A stretch of 64,000 nucleotides of DNA. Source: Bacillota bacterium (GTDB lineage Bacteria > Bacillota > Clostridia > Lachnospirales > Lachnospiraceae). Positions 1-7,758 of this stretch are shown here, piece after piece. Position 1 is the stretch's first letter; each line of letters opens with the position of its first letter. The translations under genes and the position numbers were made by a program. The notes beneath the pieces are model-generated. The model was not told the origin of the DNA. It did no database searches and saw only the letters and a list, made by a program, of their open reading frames with translations. The stretch spans positions 1 through 64,000 of the forward strand of contig JAEYGZ010000038.1 in assembly GCA_023409535.1 (NCBI GenBank). The letters are read 5' to 3'.

Positions 1-118
1 ATCACACAGATAAGCAGAAATTTGTAGTGTCCTGTTATACTCATAACCTCTATTCTTCTGGAATAACAATTTCGGATTGTGATTTTACTTCTGTATACTT
101 ATCATTTTTTAAACTGTC

Positions 119-160
119 AAAAGACACAACCTTCCGCTAAGGGAGAGTTGTGTCTTTTTT
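119..160 (+). terminator. Rho-independent terminator
   Basis: A 10-bp stem (AAGACACAAC at 121-130 with GTTGTGTCTT at 147-156) is followed by a run of T on the plus strand. It probably ends a transcript that starts before the window. Confidence 0.7.
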
Positions 161-163
161 TAT

Positions 164-277
164 GTGGATAAGCATGGTATTATGGATTCAAAGTTTATTA
201 CATCATGCAGACAAACAGAAACTTGGGGTGTGGATTATTTATATACAGTGGAATTGACCGAGGCTGACTATAAATAA
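164..277 (+). pseudogene. Possible C-terminal gene remnant
   Basis: A short open frame (GTG at 164 or ATG at 182, stop at 275-277) ends in protein-like sequence (TWGVDYLYTVELTEADYK) but has no convincing ribosome binding site and follows a terminator directly. It could be the tail of a lost gene or chance. The family was not recognised. Confidence 0.2.
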
Positions 278-307
278 TTAATCAATTAATTTCTAAGGGG
301 ATGTAAC

Positions 308-1210
308 GTGGATACCGCATTAATATTAAGGATTGCTTCTGAAAAAAATGAGTATTTAGAGGATAACGAGATTTCCAGTCTGTTAAGTCAGTCGGCATTA
401 GTCGAAAAACTCACCGCAGATTTTATGGATAACCCTTTGTTTGCTGTGTTTCGTGTTATGGGACTGAGTGAAATCCCACATATTGAAACATTATTATACA
501 CCCAAAAGATGATAGACTATATCAACCGGAACATTGCCACACAACAAGGATTTTCATGTTTAGGTGGAGTGGAAGAAATTGTCCCTTGCTACAATGCAAT
601 TCTACTGGAAGCCTATTGCCGACTTGGGCTTGCTGCCAGTAAAGAAGCACAAGCAGCTTTAAGTTGGATAGAACAATATCAGCTTTTTGAGCGCAATCAA
701 ACCACTTCATGGCCTCACAAAGGTATTTGCAAACATGGTGGCTGCCTTGGAAAAACACCGTGTTATATCGGAATCGGTAAAACAGTCCGTGCGCTTGTAA
801 CATATTCGGAATGGGTTAAGCAGGAAAATCAGGAAGTGGAAAGTCTTCTTATGCAAGGAGCAGACTATATGCTTCGACATAAAATGTTCCAGCGGCTATC
901 GGATGGCAGACCCATCAGCCCGCATATTACAGACATAATGTTTCCGCAGAGTTATGCTCTTTCCCTTACTGATTTAACTTATATTGTTGGCAAAAGACAG
1001 TTAACGACACATGAAAACAGCATGGCTTTGTTACGCCTCCTTCAGGAAAAGCAAATAACAGCAGGCCAGTGGAAGATAGATTGTCTTTACAGTTATAAAG
1101 GTTACATCGGTTTTGAAACCAGGCGTAAAGCGTCGGAATGGATTTCAGTATTATTCCCGATATGGCTATCCAAAAAGTTTTCTGGTAATTTTCTTGAAAG
1201 GGATGTATGA
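308..1210 (+). CDS. Prenyltransferase/squalene-cyclase-like toroid protein
   Basis: A 300-aa soluble protein that is mostly helical. The region around residues 138-165 (CKHGGCLGKTPCYIGIGKTV) resembles the Cys/His-containing repeat of proteins annotated as prenyltransferase or terpene cyclase-like alpha/alpha toroids. I see neither the DXDD cyclase motif nor a complete prenyltransferase zinc site, so no reaction can be assigned. The GTG start is chosen because an AAGGGG ribosome binding site ends 7 nt upstream. The stop overlaps the start of the acetyltransferase gene by 4 nt (ATGA), so the two are probably translated together. No signal peptide is visible. The toroid assignment is an inference from sequence resemblance; the coding call is firm. 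Confidence 0.7.
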   Translation: MDTALILRIASEKNEYLEDNEISSLLSQSALVEKLTADFMDNPLFAVFRVMGLSEIPHIETLLYTQKMIDYINRNIATQQGFSCLGGVEEIVPCYNAILLEAYCRLGLAASKEAQAALSWIEQYQLFERNQTTSWPHKGICKHGGCLGKTPCYIGIGKTVRALVTYSEWVKQENQEVESLLMQGADYMLRHKMFQRLSDGRPISPHITDIMFPQSYALSLTDLTYIVGKRQLTTHENSMALLRLLQEKQITAGQWKIDCLYSYKGYIGFETRRKASEWISVLFPIWLSKKFSGNFLERDV

Positions 1211-1647
1211 GAATGGTAATAGAAAAAATAAATCCGGAGAACCGTGAAAAAGCTATGGAGCTTGTATTATCTGTTTTCATGCAGTACGAAGCTCCCGATT
1301 ATTCTGAAGAGGGGGTTCAAACTTTTATAAATTTTATTAACAATAAGGAGGCCATAGACAAACTTGAAATGTACGGCGCATTTAATAATGGCGAAATAGC
1401 AGGCGTTATTGCAACAAGAAACTGGGGCAATCATATTACACTGTTTTTTGTTGATGGAAAATATCACAGGCAGGGAATTGGCAGAAAGTTATTTGAAACG
1501 GTTATTAAATCAAGTAAAGAAAAACAAATTACTGTCAACTCTTCGCCGTATGCAGTCGAAGTTTATAAGAAATTGGGATTCATACTCAATAGTAACGAAC
1601 AGGTGGCGGATGGTATGAGATTTACGCCCATGACATACATAAAATAA
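1207..1647 (+). CDS. GNAT family N-acetyltransferase
   Basis: 146 aa, the usual length of a single-domain GNAT enzyme. The acetyl-CoA pyrophosphate-binding motif RQGIGR is at residues 88-93, preceded by the beta4 strand (ITLFFVD), and the C-terminal YAVEVYKKLGF motif (residues 115-125) is typical of the family. It probably moves an acetyl group from acetyl-CoA to an amine; the acceptor cannot be read from the sequence. The ATG overlaps the stop of the upstream toroid-like gene, so both belong to one transcript, which ends at the hairpin near 1719-1760. Confidence 0.88.
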   Translation: MRMVIEKINPENREKAMELVLSVFMQYEAPDYSEEGVQTFINFINNKEAIDKLEMYGAFNNGEIAGVIATRNWGNHITLFFVDGKYHRQGIGRKLFETVIKSSKEKQITVNSSPYAVEVYKKLGFILNSNEQVADGMRFTPMTYIK

Positions 1648-1718
1648 GTTTCAATTTATTGGTCAGATAACCTTTTGCAACTCATGAAATCTTTTTTGCA
1701 GTATAACTCTATTGAAAA

Positions 1719-1760
1719 ACAATGGGTCCGGAAGTTTTATTAGCTTCTTTACCCATTTTT
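1719..1760 (+). terminator. Rho-independent terminator after the GNAT gene
   Basis: AATGGGT (1721-1727) and GAAG (1731-1734) pair with CTTC (1744-1747) and ACCCATT (1751-1757), followed by TTTTTGTG on the plus strand. It fits the end of the 308-1647 transcript. Confidence 0.65.
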
Positions 1761-1847
1761 GTGTTAATGGTGATTATTCGCCACCTCAAGTAGACTTAAC
1801 CATGAGATTATGTTACTATTATAATAAATTGTGGGAGGGGAAATAAC

Positions 1848-2138
1848 ATGACATATAATGCTAAAGAAATGGGTTGCCGCGCTTATGCTATAAGAAAAAT
1901 AAAACATATTTCAAAACAGAAAATGGCCAAGGCGCTCAAGATGAGCCCCTCCACTTTAACTTGATTTGAAAATGGTGAATATTCTATAAGCTTTTCTAAG
2001 TTTGTAAATTTATGTAATATCCTTGATATCTCTTTTGGCATATTGCTTTGTGATGAAGTATTTTCTGATCTTACTCCAAAGGAATGCCTTGATCTTGATC
2101 AATTCATGAAATACCTCATAAGTTTACGTAAATCTTGA
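1848..2138 (+). pseudogene. XRE-family HTH regulator interrupted by an in-frame TGA
   Basis: The ATG at 1848 follows a GGGAGGGG ribosome binding site. The frame reads as a Cro/C1-type helix-turn-helix (KQKMAKALKMSPSTLT, stop, FENGEYSISF) and stays open to a natural stop at 2136-2138, 97 codons in all. The only interruption is TGA at 1962-1964 (codon 39), at the end of the recognition helix where homologues have a sense codon, often before ENG. One base change (TGG to TGA) would explain it. The rest is well preserved, so the inactivation looks recent, or the codon is misread. It lies just before a broken AbiEii-like gene and may be the remains of a toxin-antitoxin or defence cassette. Confidence 0.7.
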
Positions 2139-2224
2139 TTCGCTTGTATGCAATCTTTGCTCCTGATAAAATTTATTTTTCTAGACTTTTCTAACAAAAT
2201 TACAGACTCTCAATTTGATGTCCC

Positions 2225-2464
2225 AAGGGCGGTACTTCTTTGTCTAAATGCTACAAGTTGATTAACCGTTTTTCCGAGGATATTGACCTAACGTATGACA
2301 ATAATAAACAAAAGATGTCTGAAGCAAAACGAAGAAATCTTTCGCATTATATGGTACAAACCATCAAAAATTGCGGATTTGAATTATTGAATCAGAAAGA
2401 CATAAAAAGTCGAAGAAATTATAATCAGTATCTGATCGGCTATGATTCAGTGAATTCTATTTAA
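2225..2464 (+). pseudogene. AbiEii/AbiGii-type nucleotidyltransferase toxin fragment
   Basis: From 2225 the frame reads KGGTSLSK followed by FSEDIDL, the nucleotidyltransferase signature (GG-T/S and an acidic D-x-D-like pair) of AbiEii-type toxins, which inhibit growth by nucleotidyl transfer. A stop (TGA 2216-2218) lies just upstream, so the N-terminal part that normally precedes KGGT is missing. The protein also ends after about 80 residues, whereas family members are much longer. A TTG at 2240 could initiate a 74-aa peptide, but that would lack the GG motif. It is read as a relic truncated at both ends; the partner antitoxin is not present intact. Confidence 0.65.
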
Positions 2465-2583
2465 ATTTCCAAAATTGATCACTTCCTTATTCTTTGACTT
2501 CTTTTCAGCAAGTGAAATCAAGTAATTCAATTTTGATTACCCTATAATAACTACAGAGCGGTTGAAACGAGGTTAACAGACGA

Positions 2584-3552
2584 ATGTACGAGTGGCACAA
2601 GCAAATCCAAATAATCATTGATGAAATTGATGAATGTATAAAGCACCGTAACGACGAAGCCATATCACTACGGTTTCTTTCTCGTAAACTAGGGTATTCT
2701 GAATTTCATACAACTAGAAAATTCAAGGAAATATCGGGAATGCTATTCAGGGATTATCTGAGAAATAGAAGGCTGGCTTTTGCGCTGATTGAGGTACGAG
2801 ATAGTAAAAGAAGCATTTTGGATATTGCTTTTGATTACGGTTTTTCATCACATGAAGCTTTTACACGAGCTTTTAAAGCAACATACGGCATCGCGCCAAG
2901 TGAGTACCGAAAAAAGCCTGTACCTGTTGTCCTTCGTACAAAAATAGCTCCTTTCGACCGCTACTTTTTAGGAATTGGAGAGATTGGTATGGTAAAATCA
3001 AATGAGGGTGTAAAGATTTATTTTGTAACGATTCCCGCCCACAAATTTTTGCACATCAAAAACTACGAAAGTAATGGGTATTGGGATTTTTGGCAAAGGC
3101 AGAGTGCAATACCCGGACAAGACTGCGATACCATCTGCGGTCTGCTTGACAGCATCAAGGGTAAGTTGGATGACATGGGCAGCAGTGAGGTTAACAGCGG
3201 TAGCGGACAGATTATGGCGTATATCAACGACCCAGATGGTAAACCCTTTTGTTATGGTATTCCCCGCGCGGAATGTTATGGTGTTCGGCTTGCTCCTGAT
3301 TATAACGGCGCAGTGCCGGAAAAAATGCTCTTGGCAGATGTTCCCGAAGCCGAATATGTTGTTTTCGAACATGGTCCGTTCGACTATGAGCAAGAAAACT
3401 GCAGCGTGGAGGAAAAGATAGATGCTGCAATCGCAAATTTCGATTTCGCTGATACAGCTTATTGCTATGATACCTCACCTGGCAGGATGGCTTACTTTTT
3501 CCATGACCCTGAGCGGTTTTGGAAGTATATTAGGCCGGTACGGAAGTCATAA
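2584..3552 (+). CDS. AraC regulator with C-terminal GyrI-like effector domain
   Basis: 322 aa. The N-terminal ~110 residues hold the two helix-turn-helix motifs of the AraC/XylS fold (LSRKLGYSEFHTTRKFKE and ILDIAFDYGFSSHEAFTRAF, ending in the family signature APSEYRK). Residues ~140-320 resemble the GyrI-like/effector-binding domain that binds small hydrophobic ligands in Rob- and BmrR-type regulators. It is therefore likely a ligand-responsive transcription factor, often tied to drug or stress response. The ATG at 2584 has only a weak upstream site (CGAGG). It is transcribed alone and ends before the hairpin at 3646-3680. The target is unknown. Confidence 0.88.
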   Translation: MYEWHKQIQIIIDEIDECIKHRNDEAISLRFLSRKLGYSEFHTTRKFKEISGMLFRDYLRNRRLAFALIEVRDSKRSILDIAFDYGFSSHEAFTRAFKATYGIAPSEYRKKPVPVVLRTKIAPFDRYFLGIGEIGMVKSNEGVKIYFVTIPAHKFLHIKNYESNGYWDFWQRQSAIPGQDCDTICGLLDSIKGKLDDMGSSEVNSGSGQIMAYINDPDGKPFCYGIPRAECYGVRLAPDYNGAVPEKMLLADVPEAEYVVFEHGPFDYEQENCSVEEKIDAAIANFDFADTAYCYDTSPGRMAYFFHDPERFWKYIRPVRKS

Positions 3553-3645
3553 AGTTGCAACTATGTGTTGATGAACAAAATAAACCATAAGCATTTTTTA
3601 CATTTTTTACTGTTACACTTTGTTAAAGGAATTATCTGACATCAA

Positions 3646-3690
3646 CCCTTCAAACACTTGTTAATCTAAAGTTTGAAGGGTTTAATTATT
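3646..3690 (+). terminator. Rho-independent terminator after the AraC gene
   Basis: CCCTTCAAAC (3646-3655) pairs perfectly with GTTTGAAGGG (3671-3680), followed by TTTAATTATT. It serves the 2584-3552 gene. Confidence 0.7.
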
Positions 3691-3700
3691 GTATGTTATA

Positions 3701-3747
3701 AACAAGGAAGAGCTGCTGTCTTTTTCAGACAGCAGCTCTTCCTTGTT
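3701..3747. terminator. 20-bp perfect inverted repeat between convergent genes
   Basis: The arm at 3701-3720 (AACAAGGAAGAGCTGCTGTC) is exactly complementary to 3728-3747, with a 7-nt loop. It lies 13 nt beyond the stop of the minus-strand ribbon-helix-helix gene and probably terminates it. T-tracts are weak on both sides, so a second role (mRNA 3' stabiliser or bidirectional block) is possible. Confidence 0.6.
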
Positions 3748-3759
3748 TCCTTCATTATA

Positions 3760-4050
3760 TTAAAGGCCTTTTCGTTTGCGCACACATTCTGCTAAAAGAT
3801 ATTCGATCTGACCGTTGATAGAGCGGTAATCATCTTCTGCCCAGGCAGCAAGTTCATTCCACAGGGAGGGGGAAAGTCTTAGAAGAATCTGTTTCTTGGA
3901 TTTTTCCTTATCCTTTAGAAATTTTTCTTTCTGAAGCACTTCCTGCTCCATTTCTTTGACTTTATCCAGTCTTTTCTTAAGCTCCGCTTCCTTTCCTGTT
4001 ATCTTATCTTCCGTTACCTTATCTATGCTGTTATCATTTACATCTCCCAT
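3760..4050 (-). CDS. Arc-like ribbon-helix-helix protein with coiled-coil N-terminus
   Basis: 96 aa. Residues ~15-52 are rich in Lys and Glu with heptad character (ELKKRLDKVKEMEQEVLQKE), a probable coiled coil. Residues ~53-96 (KQILLRLSPSLWNELAAWAE, then SINGQIEYLLAECV) match the Arc-type ribbon-helix-helix domains found beside SPFH genes in Clostridia. It probably binds DNA as a dimer. It starts 20 nt after the SPFH gene ends, so they form one operon. Palindromic repeats in the operon promoter (5116-5127) are a natural candidate for autoregulation, which is an inference. Confidence 0.85.
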   Translation of the reverse strand: MGDVNDNSIDKVTEDKITGKEAELKKRLDKVKEMEQEVLQKEKFLKDKEKSKKQILLRLSPSLWNELAAWAEDDYRSINGQIEYLLAECVRKRKGL

Positions 4051-4070
4051 TTTGATACCTTTCCAGAGAC

Positions 4071-5078
4071 CTAGTAAATCGAGCCGCTGTTAACGATTGG
4101 CTGTGCATCTTTATTGCCGCAGAGTACCACCAGCAGATTACTTACCATGGAAGCTTTTCTCTCATCATCCAGCACAACGATTTCTTCCTGTCCCAACTGA
4201 TCTATTGCCATCTTTACCATACTTACCGCTCCTTCGACGATTTTCTGCCTAGCGGCAATAATTGCAACAGCCTGCTGTCTCTGCAGCATGGCAGCCGCAA
4301 TTTCTTCTGCATAGGAAAGGTGAGTGATTCTTACTTCCTTAATCTCAAGTCCGGCTTCACTGACTCTCTGCTGTAATTCAACTCTCATACTGTCTGCAAT
4401 CTCCTGGCTGCTGCCCCTGAGGGTCTTCTCATCCGCATCGCTTTCCATCGTATCATAGGGATAAAGCCTTGCAACATTACGTATCGTGGAGTCACATTGG
4501 ATGGATAGAAAGGTTTTATAATTATCAACATTAAACACAGCCTTCGTCGGATCGGCAACTCTCCAGATAACTACCGCACCGATAATGATAGGATTACCAA
4601 GGACATCATTTACCTTTTGTTTTTCGTTACTGAAGGTTAATGTCTTAGTGGAGATTTTCTTACTGCCCGTCTGCTGGGGATTTACAACAGCAACCGTTGT
4701 ATCGTAAGTCGCTGCCGAAGCTGCTGCTGTCCTTGCAGGATGAATGGCTCCTGCAAATGGGTTTGTGTAGTAAAAACCTTCTTTTTTGATCGTACCGTAA
4801 TACTTACCGAATAGTGTCATTACCAAAGCTTCATTCGGATTCAGTATATGGAATCCGCCTAACATAATAAATAATACAACTACCAGTACAATACCGGCAG
4901 TTAACAGAATTGTACCTGCTGCATAATCTTCTCTGCTTAGAGAAATGGAACCGGCAATAATCCACCACACAGATATGCCAAAACCGATAAGTACCAGAAG
5001 AAGTATTATCCCTCCGTTTAGAGGTTTTATTTCTTTTTCTTCAATGTCATTTAATTTGAATCCTATTCCATTATCCAT
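4071..5078 (-). CDS. SPFH/band-7 (stomatin-like) membrane protein
   Basis: 335 aa. Two hydrophobic segments lie near residues 22-45 and 55-75, followed by an SPFH domain: GGFHILNPNEALVMTLFGKY, the VVIWRV strand, and the helical region with EIKEVRITHLSYAEEIAAAM near residues 245-265. A C-terminal helical tail follows (LQRQQAVAIIAARQKIVEGA). Family members form oligomeric scaffolds at the membrane and influence protease access or lipid microdomains. The ATG has a GGAGGAAACG site upstream. It is the first gene of a two-gene operon with the ribbon-helix-helix protein. A physiological role cannot be assigned from the sequence. Confidence 0.92.
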   Translation of the reverse strand: MDNGIGFKLNDIEEKEIKPLNGGIILLLVLIGFGISVWWIIAGSISLSREDYAAGTILLTAGIVLVVVLFIMLGGFHILNPNEALVMTLFGKYYGTIKKEGFYYTNPFAGAIHPARTAAASAATYDTTVAVVNPQQTGSKKISTKTLTFSNEKQKVNDVLGNPIIIGAVVIWRVADPTKAVFNVDNYKTFLSIQCDSTIRNVARLYPYDTMESDADEKTLRGSSQEIADSMRVELQQRVSEAGLEIKEVRITHLSYAEEIAAAMLQRQQAVAIIAARQKIVEGAVSMVKMAIDQLGQEEIVVLDDERKASMVSNLLVVLCGNKDAQPIVNSGSIY

Positions 5079-5115
5079 ATCGTTTCCTCCGTCTCATATA
5101 TTAATATGATATTAT

Positions 5116-5127
5116 TATGATATCATA
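5116..5127. promoter_or_regulatory. Palindrome cluster upstream of the SPFH/RHH operon
   Basis: TATGATATCATA is a perfect 12-bp palindrome 38 bp upstream of the SPFH start codon. Related ATGAT/ATCAT half-sites flank it at 5104-5138. Tandem half-sites of this size are typical of ribbon-helix-helix operators, so autoregulation by the 3760-4050 product is proposed. Confidence 0.4.
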
Positions 5128-5255
5128 TTAGCATCATATTTTGCTTTTGTCAATACTGCCAACTGTATGTCATCCCTTTCTAAATCATAGATTACAAACA
5201 TGGTGTAATAACATGATAATGGTATAATTCAGCCATTAATAAGGAGGCTGATCAA

Positions 5256-5518
5256 ATGCTACAAATTACTCCAAATCATTCCTATTAAAGATTTTAAAAA
5301 TATAGCTGAACTATCAGAAATGTGTCATACTGCAAAAGAACCAATCTATATGACGAAGAATGGTTATGGAGATGATGAGCATTGAGATGTACGAAAATAC
5401 AGTGAAGAGATTAAATATATATCGCGACCTGGAACTTTCCGAGCAGCAGATCACTGACGAAAAGACGAAGGATACAATGCAATCTCTTTATAAATTAAGA
5501 GAAAAATATGAAGTATAA
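5256..5518 (+). pseudogene. Degenerate Phd/YefM-type antitoxin
   Basis: An AAGGAGG site precedes ATG 5256, but the frame breaks after MLQITPN. The next frame reads IPIKDFKNIAELSEMCHTAK and EPIYMTKNGYGD, a recognisable Phd/YefM antitoxin core, then shifts again near 5373. The rest reads from ATG 5375 as MSIEMYENTVKRLNIYRDLE and onward to TAA at 5516-5518. At least two frameshifts are needed to join the pieces. A 47-aa C-terminal toxin-neutralising part could still be made from ATG 5375. The family assignment rests on the KEPIYMTKNGxGD and MSIEMYE blocks. Confidence 0.65.
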
Positions 5519-5573
5519 ACTCATTATTACAGATCGAGCAAAAGAACTGTTAGATCTTATTTTATATCGATAA
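5508..5573 (+). pseudogene. RelE/ParE-type toxin N-terminal stub
   Basis: ATG 5508 overlaps the antitoxin end, the normal arrangement of type II pairs, and reads MKYKLIITDRAKELLDLILY before a stop at 5571-5573. That is the first strand and helix of a RelE/ParE toxin; a full-length toxin would be about 85-100 residues. The toxin is therefore inactive. Confidence 0.6.
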
Positions 5574-5731
5574 TAAACATCCATAATAACAAGCAATTCT
5601 TAAGATTATATTACAATATGTCCAAAGATATTGACATGTTTTAGCAATTCATGTTAAATATAACCATATCAATCGGTTTATTTTTGACATTTACGTTTTT
5701 AAGTTTCTAATTTATTAAGGAGGAAGTAAAA

Positions 5732-6787
5732 ATGACAAATAGTAATATTAAAAAAGTATTTAGTATTATATTATGTATTGGACTTATATTCACCCCTAAT
5801 AATACAGCAAGCGCAAGTAAAATTTATTACGATAATAATATTAACTCGATGCAGAACATAGTAATATCCATTAATGATGAGGGGTTATATACTGAAGTTA
5901 CTTTTGATGATTTAAGTAATCATAATGCAGCTGATAAAGTTAATTCTGAAGAATATATTACAATAACTGAGTTGGGTGGAGGTATTTATCGTGCAAATGG
6001 GAAAGATAGATATTTCAATAAGTTACCAATAGGAAGTTATATGGAAGTTGGTAAAGTAACGGTTGATCTTACTAATACGGAATCAATTTACAATGCTGTC
6101 GAGATGAATAATCTTACACCGGAAACTAGAGATAGATTATTAGAACTCAGTCAATATGATGAATCAGGAAAAAGAAAGGTTAAAAGTGTATACGTTTATT
6201 CTGCTAATGCATTGAATGATGCAACAGACCTTACATCATCAACCTCGCGGACATATGTAGGTTATATGAATAGAACGTATTATGAAGAAGTAATAAATAC
6301 ATGGTTACATTCAGATCCTGTTACTGTATATACTAATCAAAGAGATGCATTTAATGCATATGCGAATACAGCATTTACTGAGATTATAAAATATAGCATA
6401 GGCACACTTATTGATTATAAAACTGGAGGAGCATACTCCCTTTTAAGTTTAGGTCATTCATTAATCCCAACTAGCGTTCCCTCTTCAACTACAGGGGTAC
6501 ATTTTGCATACATAAATCATGATCAATACGAAAAATTAACTTTTATATATGAAGGTCCTAATATCTATATAGGTTCAAGAACATGTACAGGCAGTTATTA
6601 TTTCACAACAACTGTACAAGATTCTTATTGGGGTAAGCCAATTAATAAAAATACACCAATTCAATTTTATAGAACATCAAATTATGACCAACCTGATGTC
6701 AAAGCATATCAGAATTATCTTTTAATGCCATGGTCGGAATATGCAGAGAATGTAACTCATTCATATGTAACCTTTTTATTATATTAA
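5732..6787 (+). CDS. Secreted protein of unknown function
   Basis: 351 aa with a clear signal peptide (KKVFSIILCIGLIFTPN, cleavage likely after TASAS near residue 28). The mature part is rich in Tyr, Asn and Thr and predicted extracellular; I recognise no catalytic motif. AAGGAGG lies 9 nt before the ATG. The membrane protein at 6791 follows within 3 nt, so the two form an operon. Base composition is visibly more AT-rich than the metabolic genes nearby and the region sits among toxin-antitoxin relics, which suggests horizontal acquisition. A role at the surface or in competition is possible but unsupported. Confidence 0.8.
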   Translation: MTNSNIKKVFSIILCIGLIFTPNNTASASKIYYDNNINSMQNIVISINDEGLYTEVTFDDLSNHNAADKVNSEEYITITELGGGIYRANGKDRYFNKLPIGSYMEVGKVTVDLTNTESIYNAVEMNNLTPETRDRLLELSQYDESGKRKVKSVYVYSANALNDATDLTSSTSRTYVGYMNRTYYEEVINTWLHSDPVTVYTNQRDAFNAYANTAFTEIIKYSIGTLIDYKTGGAYSLLSLGHSLIPTSVPSSTTGVHFAYINHDQYEKLTFIYEGPNIYIGSRTCTGSYYFTTTVQDSYWGKPINKNTPIQFYRTSNYDQPDVKAYQNYLLMPWSEYAENVTHSYVTFLLY

Positions 6788-6790
6788 GGA

Positions 6791-7276
6791 GTGATTTTTG
6801 TTTTTATTAAAAATAAAAAATATAGAATATGTATGCTAATAATTATCGGCATAATTTTAGTTGTTTTTTCCGTAGCGGGTTATCGTTATTTTAAAGTATA
6901 TCAATTAAAGGAAAAGATAAGTAAAATACCGAACGAATCCTCCATAACTATATTTAGTTATAAAAGAGGGGAATATGACGTGGGTTTAATATTAAATAAA
7001 CAAACACAACTTGAAGATAATGATGTAAATATATTTGTTCAGAAATTTCTAAAACTGCCACTTTCGTATGATAAGAGCTATGGTAAAGAAAAATATTATA
7101 GCTACGAAAATGATTATGAAAAAATAATAATTTATATTAACACTAAACTTACTTTAAATTTGTACATAAATAATGGAATGTACTCTTTAGCAGTTAACTC
7201 AAATCATGGTTATGATTCTTATAAGTTAGATTCTAATATGGGTTATCAATTTTACAATTGGTTATTAAGCCAATAA
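6791..7276 (+). CDS. Membrane-anchored protein of unknown function
   Basis: About 160 aa. A basic N-terminus is followed by one strong transmembrane segment (ICMLIIIGIILVVFSVAGY, residues ~13-31), then a ~125-residue hydrophilic, Tyr/Lys/Asn-rich outer domain. No family is recognised. Start choice is unclear: GTG at 6791 sits directly on the AAGGAG site, so a later codon may be used; ATG at codon 15 would remove the basic residues in front of the membrane helix. It is the second gene of the operon with the secreted 351-aa protein and ends before the hairpin at 7289-7334. Confidence 0.7.
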   Translation: MIFVFIKNKKYRICMLIIIGIILVVFSVAGYRYFKVYQLKEKISKIPNESSITIFSYKRGEYDVGLILNKQTQLEDNDVNIFVQKFLKLPLSYDKSYGKEKYYSYENDYEKIIIYINTKLTLNLYINNGMYSLAVNSNHGYDSYKLDSNMGYQFYNWLLSQ

Positions 7277-7288
7277 TAGTATATAAGA

Positions 7289-7334
7289 TTAAAAGTGGAT
7301 GATATCGTTTGGTATAGATGCCATCCACTTTTAA
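7289..7334. terminator. Terminator hairpin, possibly bidirectional
   Basis: TTAAAAGTGGATG (7289-7301) pairs with CATCCACTTTTAA (7322-7334). It closes the 5732-7276 operon. On the minus strand it would also lie just beyond the small frame at 7343-7402. Confidence 0.65.
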
Positions 7335-7342
7335 CCTTATAT

Positions 7343-7402
7343 TTATGTTGATTCTAGTATGGGAAAACCCCAAAAACCATTAGGATTAATCTTTATTTCC
7401 AT
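7343..7402 (-). CDS. Possible 19-aa peptide or gene stub
   Basis: A strong GGAGGAGACG site precedes an ATG and the frame MEIKINPNGFWGFPILEST, ending 9 bp before the 7289-7334 hairpin. An upstream minus-strand stretch (about 7440-7550) is also open and protein-like, so this may be debris of a larger gene. Apart from this I see nothing convincing in 7335-7758. Confidence 0.2.
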   Translation of the reverse strand: MEIKINPNGFWGFPILEST

Positions 7403-7758
7403 CGTCTCCTCCGTAAAATTCTTATTTATAGCTACAAAAAAGCTACAAAAACTGGTTTAATACCAGCTCCTGTTACAAATGTTCTTGTATATTTATAGTA
7501 ATCCATTATATAACAAGCCACAGCAGAATTGGATGTATTAATCCTATTTCATTTTTTAATTTACTGCTTTTACTATTCCGATATGTCATTTTCTTTTGAA
7601 TTCAAACTATTCTATGCTCTGTCCTATACCTTTTCTGAATTTACTCTTTAAGCCGCCATCCTATTATGTTATAATTTGGATATTCATAGGTACATGCTTC
7701 AAATGAGGATACTAAAAGCAAACTGTCACTTAGACGATGATAAGGATTGGCTGAAAAG

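Noticed and set aside
3..140. Open plus-strand frame running in from the window edge.
   Set aside because: Its stop lies inside the terminator hairpin at 121-156 and the sequence has no protein-like pattern, so it was not called as a gene end.
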